From Nocardia aurantiaca (GTDB taxonomy: Bacteria; Actinomycetota; Actinomycetes; Mycobacteriales; Mycobacteriaceae): a stretch of 64,000 nucleotides of DNA. Where the stretch lies: assembly GCF_009708175.1 (NCBI RefSeq), contig NZ_WMBB01000009.1:1-64000 (forward strand), written 5' to 3'. The translations under genes and the position numbers were made by a program. The first letter of the stretch is position 1; each line of letters starts with the position of its first letter. This document shows, one piece after another, positions 60,242 through 64,000 of the stretch. The notes under the pieces were generated by a model. That model saw only the letters and a list, made by a program, of their open reading frames with translations, was not told where the DNA came from and made no database searches.

Positions 60242-61291
60242 TCAGACCGGGACGATGAGCCGGCCCGTGAGTGTCCGGTAGGCGTAGGTGGTGCTGATGG
60301 CGGTCACCGGTCCTGCGATCAGCAGACCCAGACCGCAGAACAGAGTGCCGATGGCGGTGATGAGCAGCACCGCCAGCGCCAGCAGCGAGACGTGCAGGGC
60401 ATTGGCGATGACCAACCGCACACTGGATTGGATTGCGGCGATCGGATTTTGGTCCTGATCGATCACGAAGTGCAGCGCGAACATGCACAGCACGCCGACG
60501 ATCACCGCCGGGAACAGGCACGCGATGGCCGCCACGAAGCTGAGCGCGAACACGATCAGCGCGGTGATGAGCACATTCCCGGCATTCACGAATCCGAAGA
60601 AGGCCGGGAAATCCGGTGGGGTCCCGTCGGTTTCGTAGAGCGCGCCGCGGATCATGGCCGCCTGCAGCAACCACACCACCAGCGACGCCACCGCGAACAG
60701 CAGGACGACCGCCGACAGCGACCGCACATCAACGATTCTCACCAGCAGCGTGACCACCAGCCAGGAGATCATGCCGATCAGCACCATGCTCACCCAGGGA
60801 ATGGGGTTGAGCCGGAACCGATCCCAGCCGTAGGTGAGGGCCGCGCCGACATCGAGGGTCTCGCGTGGGGGCGTATAGGGCTGTTGCCGGACCGGCTCGG
60901 TGGGTGGGGGACCGGCGGTCGGCGGCATCGCCTCCGGCGGGAATCCGCCCGGCGGAGGCGGATTGCCCGGCGGCATCGGCCCCGGCGGCAACTGCCCGCC
61001 GCTGTGGCCGGCCGGCGGCCGCGGCGCGCCCGGCGGTGGGGTGAACGCGGGCGGGGGCGCCACGGCCTCGCTGCCGTATTGGGCGGCACCGGGTCCGTCG
61101 AACTGCGGGTACCCGGCGAGTCCCGGCATCTGGTGTCGGCCGTGTACGGGGCCCGGCTCGGACGCTGCGGAAACCGGTGCGGGCTCGGGGTTTTGGTGCT
61201 GACCGGCGCGGGGTGGATACGGTTCGCCGCCCCCGGCGACGGGACGGTCGCCGGGGGGGTCGTACGGTGCGGAGGGCGGCGTGCCAGTCAT
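60242..61291 (-). CDS. Proline/glycine-rich membrane protein (Rv2560-like)
   Basis: A 349-residue protein. About 140 N-terminal residues are Pro/Gly/Ala-rich and likely disordered; five to six membrane helices follow (about 165-345), with GWDRFRLNPIPWVSMVLIGM at the first. It resembles the M. tuberculosis Rv2560 proline/glycine-rich transmembrane protein near the same genes, from memory. The function is unknown. It is divergent from the kinase-like gene across 195 bases containing hairpins. Confidence 0.75.
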   Translation of the reverse strand: MTGTPPSAPYDPPGDRPVAGGGEPYPPRAGQHQNPEPAPVSAASEPGPVHGRHQMPGLAGYPQFDGPGAAQYGSEAVAPPPAFTPPPGAPRPPAGHSGGQLPPGPMPPGNPPPPGGFPPEAMPPTAGPPPTEPVRQQPYTPPRETLDVGAALTYGWDRFRLNPIPWVSMVLIGMISWLVVTLLVRIVDVRSLSAVVLLFAVASLVVWLLQAAMIRGALYETDGTPPDFPAFFGFVNAGNVLITALIVFALSFVAAIACLFPAVIVGVLCMFALHFVIDQDQNPIAAIQSSVRLVIANALHVSLLALAVLLITAIGTLFCGLGLLIAGPVTAISTTYAYRTLTGRLIVPV

Positions 61292-61359
61292 GGTCGCAAG
61301 CCTTTCACATTTCCCGGTTTACGGTGTGGCGCACGGCAGTTGACCATGAGACAACTAGA

Positions 61360-61446
61360 CGGTGCTGGTTGTGTCAAGCAACCAGCGCCGTGTGGGCAAA
61401 CCCTTCACAAAGACACGCCGTCCGACGCGCGAAAGGTTGCGCAACC
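61360..61446. promoter_or_regulatory. Hairpin and palindrome in the divergent gap before the kinase-like gene
   Basis: CGGTGCTGGTTG (61360-61371) pairs with CAACCAGCGCCG (61379-61390) with one G-U-type change, around a seven-base loop. Further on, GGTTGCGCAACC (61435-61446) is a perfect 12-base palindrome. They may be leader structures or operator sites; no assignment is made. Confidence 0.4.
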
Positions 61447-61486
61447 GCTCGCTGAAAGTGACCTGACGGGAGTAACTTGGGTTCCG

Positions 61487-62656
61487 ATGACCGCACTACT
61501 GGCCGAACGCGCCGCCGAAGTCGTGTCCGCGGCACAACAGTTGCTCACAAAGCGAATGGGTGCTCCGGTAAAGCTGAGTGATCCGATGGAACTCAGCGGC
61601 AGTGGAAGGACGACGGTACTCCGTGTCCGCGTTGCGGAGAACGCCTTTTCACTTCCTCGCACACTGATCGTGAAGCAGGTAGCGGGCACGGCGTCGCAGC
61701 GGCGCACCGGGGGCATGGCTCCCGGTGTCGCCAGCATCGACTCCGCATTCCTGCGCGAAGCCGTGTCCTACCAATTCACCACCGCCCTCGGCCGTGACCA
61801 TCGGCCCGGCGCGTACCTACTCGGCTACAGCCTGCCCGACCGCCTGCTCATTCTCAGCGACCTCGGCGAGAACACCTCTCTCACCGCGGTCCTGCAGTCC
61901 GGCGCGGAACCCGCCGGCCGCAATGCGCTCATGGCGTTCGCCCAGGCGCTGGGTCGCATGCATGCCGCCACCGTCGGCCGCGAGGCGGACTTCGTGGCGC
62001 TGCTGCGCCGGGTGGATGTGGTGCACCGCGTGGACGGCATTGCGCAGCAAGCCGAGTCCGCGGTCGGCGAGGTGCCGGTGATGTTGCAGCGCGAGCTCGG
62101 CATCGAGGTGCCGGGCGAGATCGCCGAACGCATCGTGCGCGGCAACCGGCTCTTCTCCGCCGGGCGCTACCGTGCCTTCAGCCCCTCGGACCTGTGCCCC
62201 GACAATGTCATCCTCAATGACGAGGGCGCGCGGTTCCTCGACTACGAGTGGGGCGGCTTCCGCGACGCCACCCTCGATATCGCCTACGCCCTGGTCTCCT
62301 TCCCTGGCTGCCTGTGCGATTTCGAGCTGTCGCGTGAACGCGCCCGCCAGATGGTGGAGGCCTGGCGCTCCGAGGTGGTCGCGGTCTGGCCCGCCCTCGC
62401 CGACGACGATGTGCTCGCCGAACGCATCCTCGAGGCCCGGCTGATCTGGGTGTGGTTGTCCACCTACTGGTTCCTGCCCGCCGACCACACGCGCATCGCC
62501 GCGGCCCGCGAGCACGGCCTGTCCATCCCGCGCTCGGCCGCCCTCATCAACCGCTGGGCAGCCCTCGCCGAGGACGCCCGCTGCACCGGCGACGACACTC
62601 TCGGCGACTTCGCCGAACACGTGTCGGCCACCTTGGAAGAGCGCTGGGAGGAATGA
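61487..62656 (+). CDS. Aminoglycoside-phosphotransferase-like kinase
   Basis: About 389 residues with a protein-kinase-like APH fold. Segments include LIVKQV (ATP-site Lys), a catalytic loop reading F-S-P-S-D-L-C-P-D-N-V-I-L, and FLDYEWGG as the metal-binding Asp. In most APH proteins the loop is H-G-D-x4-N; here Asp and Asn are kept but His is Pro. It may phosphorylate a small molecule, or have reduced activity. Its substrate is unknown. ATG at 61487; GGAG lies 14 bases upstream, rather far. The rarA gene starts 84 bases after its stop. Confidence 0.75.
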   Translation: MTALLAERAAEVVSAAQQLLTKRMGAPVKLSDPMELSGSGRTTVLRVRVAENAFSLPRTLIVKQVAGTASQRRTGGMAPGVASIDSAFLREAVSYQFTTALGRDHRPGAYLLGYSLPDRLLILSDLGENTSLTAVLQSGAEPAGRNALMAFAQALGRMHAATVGREADFVALLRRVDVVHRVDGIAQQAESAVGEVPVMLQRELGIEVPGEIAERIVRGNRLFSAGRYRAFSPSDLCPDNVILNDEGARFLDYEWGGFRDATLDIAYALVSFPGCLCDFELSRERARQMVEAWRSEVVAVWPALADDDVLAERILEARLIWVWLSTYWFLPADHTRIAAAREHGLSIPRSAALINRWAALAEDARCTGDDTLGDFAEHVSATLEERWEE

Positions 62657-62740
62657 TCGTCCACGCCACGGCGGGCTGGGATTCGAGGGCGGATCCCGGC
62701 CCGCCGTGATGTGTCGGACGTGCTCGGTAGGGTCTTGGGA

Positions 62741-64000
62741 GTGAGTGATGGGTTGTTCGATGCGCCGGGCACGCAGGCCGTATCCGACGACTACGAGACG
62801 GGAGCCGCGCGCATTCCCAGCGGGGACGATCGATACGCACCGCTGGCCGTGCGCATGCGGCCGCGCACTCTCGACGAGGTGGTGGGCCAGCAGCATCTGC
62901 TCGGTCCCGGCTCGCCGCTGCGGCGGCTGATCGAAGGGTCGGGGGCCGCGTCGGTGCTGCTGTACGGTCCGCCCGGGACCGGCAAGACCACGCTCGCTTC
63001 GCTCCTGTCGCAGGCCACCGGCCGGCGATTCGAGGCGCTGTCGGCGCTGTCCGCGGGCGTGAAAGAGGTCCGCGCGGTCATCGATGTGGCGCGGCGGCGG
63101 CTCACCGGGGGTGAACAGACCGTGCTGTTCATCGACGAGGTCCACCGGTTTTCGAAAACCCAGCAGGACGCGCTGCTGGCGGCGGTGGAGAACCGGATCG
63201 TGCTGCTGGTCGCGGCGACCACCGAGAATCCGTCGTTCTCCGTGGTGTCGCCGCTGCTGTCGCGTTCGCTGGTGCTGCAGCTGCGGTCCTTGTCGCCGGA
63301 CGACATTCGCACGGTGCTCGCTCGCGCCATCGCCGATCCGCGCGGGCTGGCGGGGGAGTACACGGTCACCGATGCCGCGCTCGACCACATCGTGCGCATT
63401 GCGGGCGGTGACGCCAGGCGCTCGCTCACCGCGCTCGAGGCCTCGGCGGAATCCTCCCTGGACGGCACGGTCGATGTGTCGCTGGTCGAGGCCAGCGTCG
63501 ACAAGGCCGCGGTGCGCTATGACCGCGCCGGTGATCAGCACTACGACGTGATCAGCGCCTTCATCAAATCCCTGCGCGGCTCCGATGTCGACGCCGCGCT
63601 GCACTATCTGGCCCGCATGATCAGCGCCGGCGAGGACCCGCGATTCATCGCCCGCCGCTTGATGATCCAGGCCAGCGAAGAAGTCGGCATGGCCGATCCG
63701 ACGGCGCTGCAGACCGCGGTCGCCGCGGCGCAGGTGGTGCAGCTGGTCGGCATGCCGGAGGCGCAGCTGGCCCTGACCCAGGCCACGATTCACATCGCCA
63801 CCGCGCCGAAGTCGGGTGCCGTGGTCAAGGGCATCGGGGCGGCGATGGCCGATGTGCGCGCGGGCAAGGCGGGCGCGGTGCCCGCCCACCTGCGCGACGG
63901 CCACTATCCGGGCGCCGCGGCGCTCGGCAACGCCCAGGGCTACAAGTACCCGCACGATCATCCGGACGGCGTTCTCGGCCAGCAGTATCCGCCCGACGAA
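62741..64000 (+). CDS. rarA: Replication-associated recombination protein RarA (MgsA), 3' end outside window
   Basis: A AAA+ ATPase open from the GTG at 62741 to the end of the window (420 codons, no stop). Walker A is YGPPGTGKTTLASLL, Walker B FIDEVHRFSKTQQDALL, sensor 1 AATTENPSF, then GGDARRSLTALE. The C-terminal part has AFIKSLRGSDVDAALHYLARMI and VGMPEAQLALTQATIHIATAPKS, typical of RarA. It acts at stalled replication forks. In M. tuberculosis the homologue is Rv2559c, near aspS as here. The C-terminal tail is missing only because the window ends. Confidence 0.93.
   Translation, partial: MSDGLFDAPGTQAVSDDYETGAARIPSGDDRYAPLAVRMRPRTLDEVVGQQHLLGPGSPLRRLIEGSGAASVLLYGPPGTGKTTLASLLSQATGRRFEALSALSAGVKEVRAVIDVARRRLTGGEQTVLFIDEVHRFSKTQQDALLAAVENRIVLLVAATTENPSFSVVSPLLSRSLVLQLRSLSPDDIRTVLARAIADPRGLAGEYTVTDAALDHIVRIAGGDARRSLTALEASAESSLDGTVDVSLVEASVDKAAVRYDRAGDQHYDVISAFIKSLRGSDVDAALHYLARMISAGEDPRFIARRLMIQASEEVGMADPTALQTAVAAAQVVQLVGMPEAQLALTQATIHIATAPKSGAVVKGIGAAMADVRAGKAGAVPAHLRDGHYPGAAALGNAQGYKYPHDHPDGVLGQQYPPDE

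Noticed and set aside
60179..61486. Upstream extension of the kinase-like frame to 60179
   Set aside because: It would run through the antisense of the proline-rich membrane protein; the family match begins only after the ATG at 61487.

Overview
The window is a high-GC actinobacterial chromosome segment, most likely Nocardia or a close relative in the Mycobacteriales. The basis is codon use, GTG starts, an EspC-like type VII secretion protein, KstR-like and mycobacterial-type LexA boxes, and a gene backbone whose order I recall from Mycobacterium tuberculosis: yajC-secD-secF-lipoprotein-apt, rel, ppiB-hisS, the Rv2578c-type radical SAM gene, ypfJ-like peptidase, aspS, the Rv2560-like membrane protein and rarA. 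No rRNA, tRNA, CRISPR array or complete insertion sequence was seen.

Layout. 0.1-3 kb: a DivIVA-repeat protein and a divergent TetR/flavin monooxygenase pair sharing a perfect palindrome. 3.2-9.1 kb: protein export (yajC, secD, secF), a peptide-binding-type lipoprotein and apt. 9.6-15.6 kb: a small membrane protein, a three-domain peptidoglycan hydrolase whose NlpC/P60 part has lost its catalytic residues, an Rrf2 regulator with an adjacent MFS pump, and an ABC-F ATPase. 15.8-18.7 kb: rel and ppnP. 18.8-27.6 kb: a metabolic/accessory block (F420-type oxidoreductase, epoxide hydrolase with WYL regulator, hydrolases, short-chain dehydrogenases, an ArsR-AHSA1 fusion with its own operator).

27.95-41.62 kb is the most remarkable region: thirteen tightly packed plus-strand genes that look like a Gram-positive type IV secretion (T4SS) apparatus. 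They include a VirD4/TraG coupling ATPase, a VirB4-type ATPase with about 530 disordered N-terminal residues, a VirB6/TrbL-like polytopic protein, an SCO6880-family protein, two tandem VirB2/TrbC-like pilin candidates, two VirB8-like single-span proteins, two MinD-like proteins whose P-loops have lost their lysines, a small IS3-OrfA-like DNA-binding protein and a DUF4913 protein. I see no relaxase, integrase, replication gene or att site, so it is either a decayed integrative element or a domesticated secretion machine. A coiled-coil gene of unknown role faces its 3' end across two strong hairpins.

42.6-64 kb returns to the backbone: cyclophilin, hisS, mdh, an F420-type oxidoreductase, two dehydrogenases (3-beta-HSD-like and HSD-like) near KstR-like boxes, an EspC-like/511-aa secreted-protein pair, the radical SAM gene with an SOS box, korAB, ypfJ-like peptidase, aspS, a proline-rich membrane protein, an APH-like kinase and rarA (cut by the window end). 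Several regulated genes (rrf2, arsR fusion, 3-beta-HSD, the SDR at 48088) have a -35/-10 promoter whose -10 lies about 7 bases before the start codon, suggesting leaderless mRNAs with the operator lying between or over the promoter boxes.
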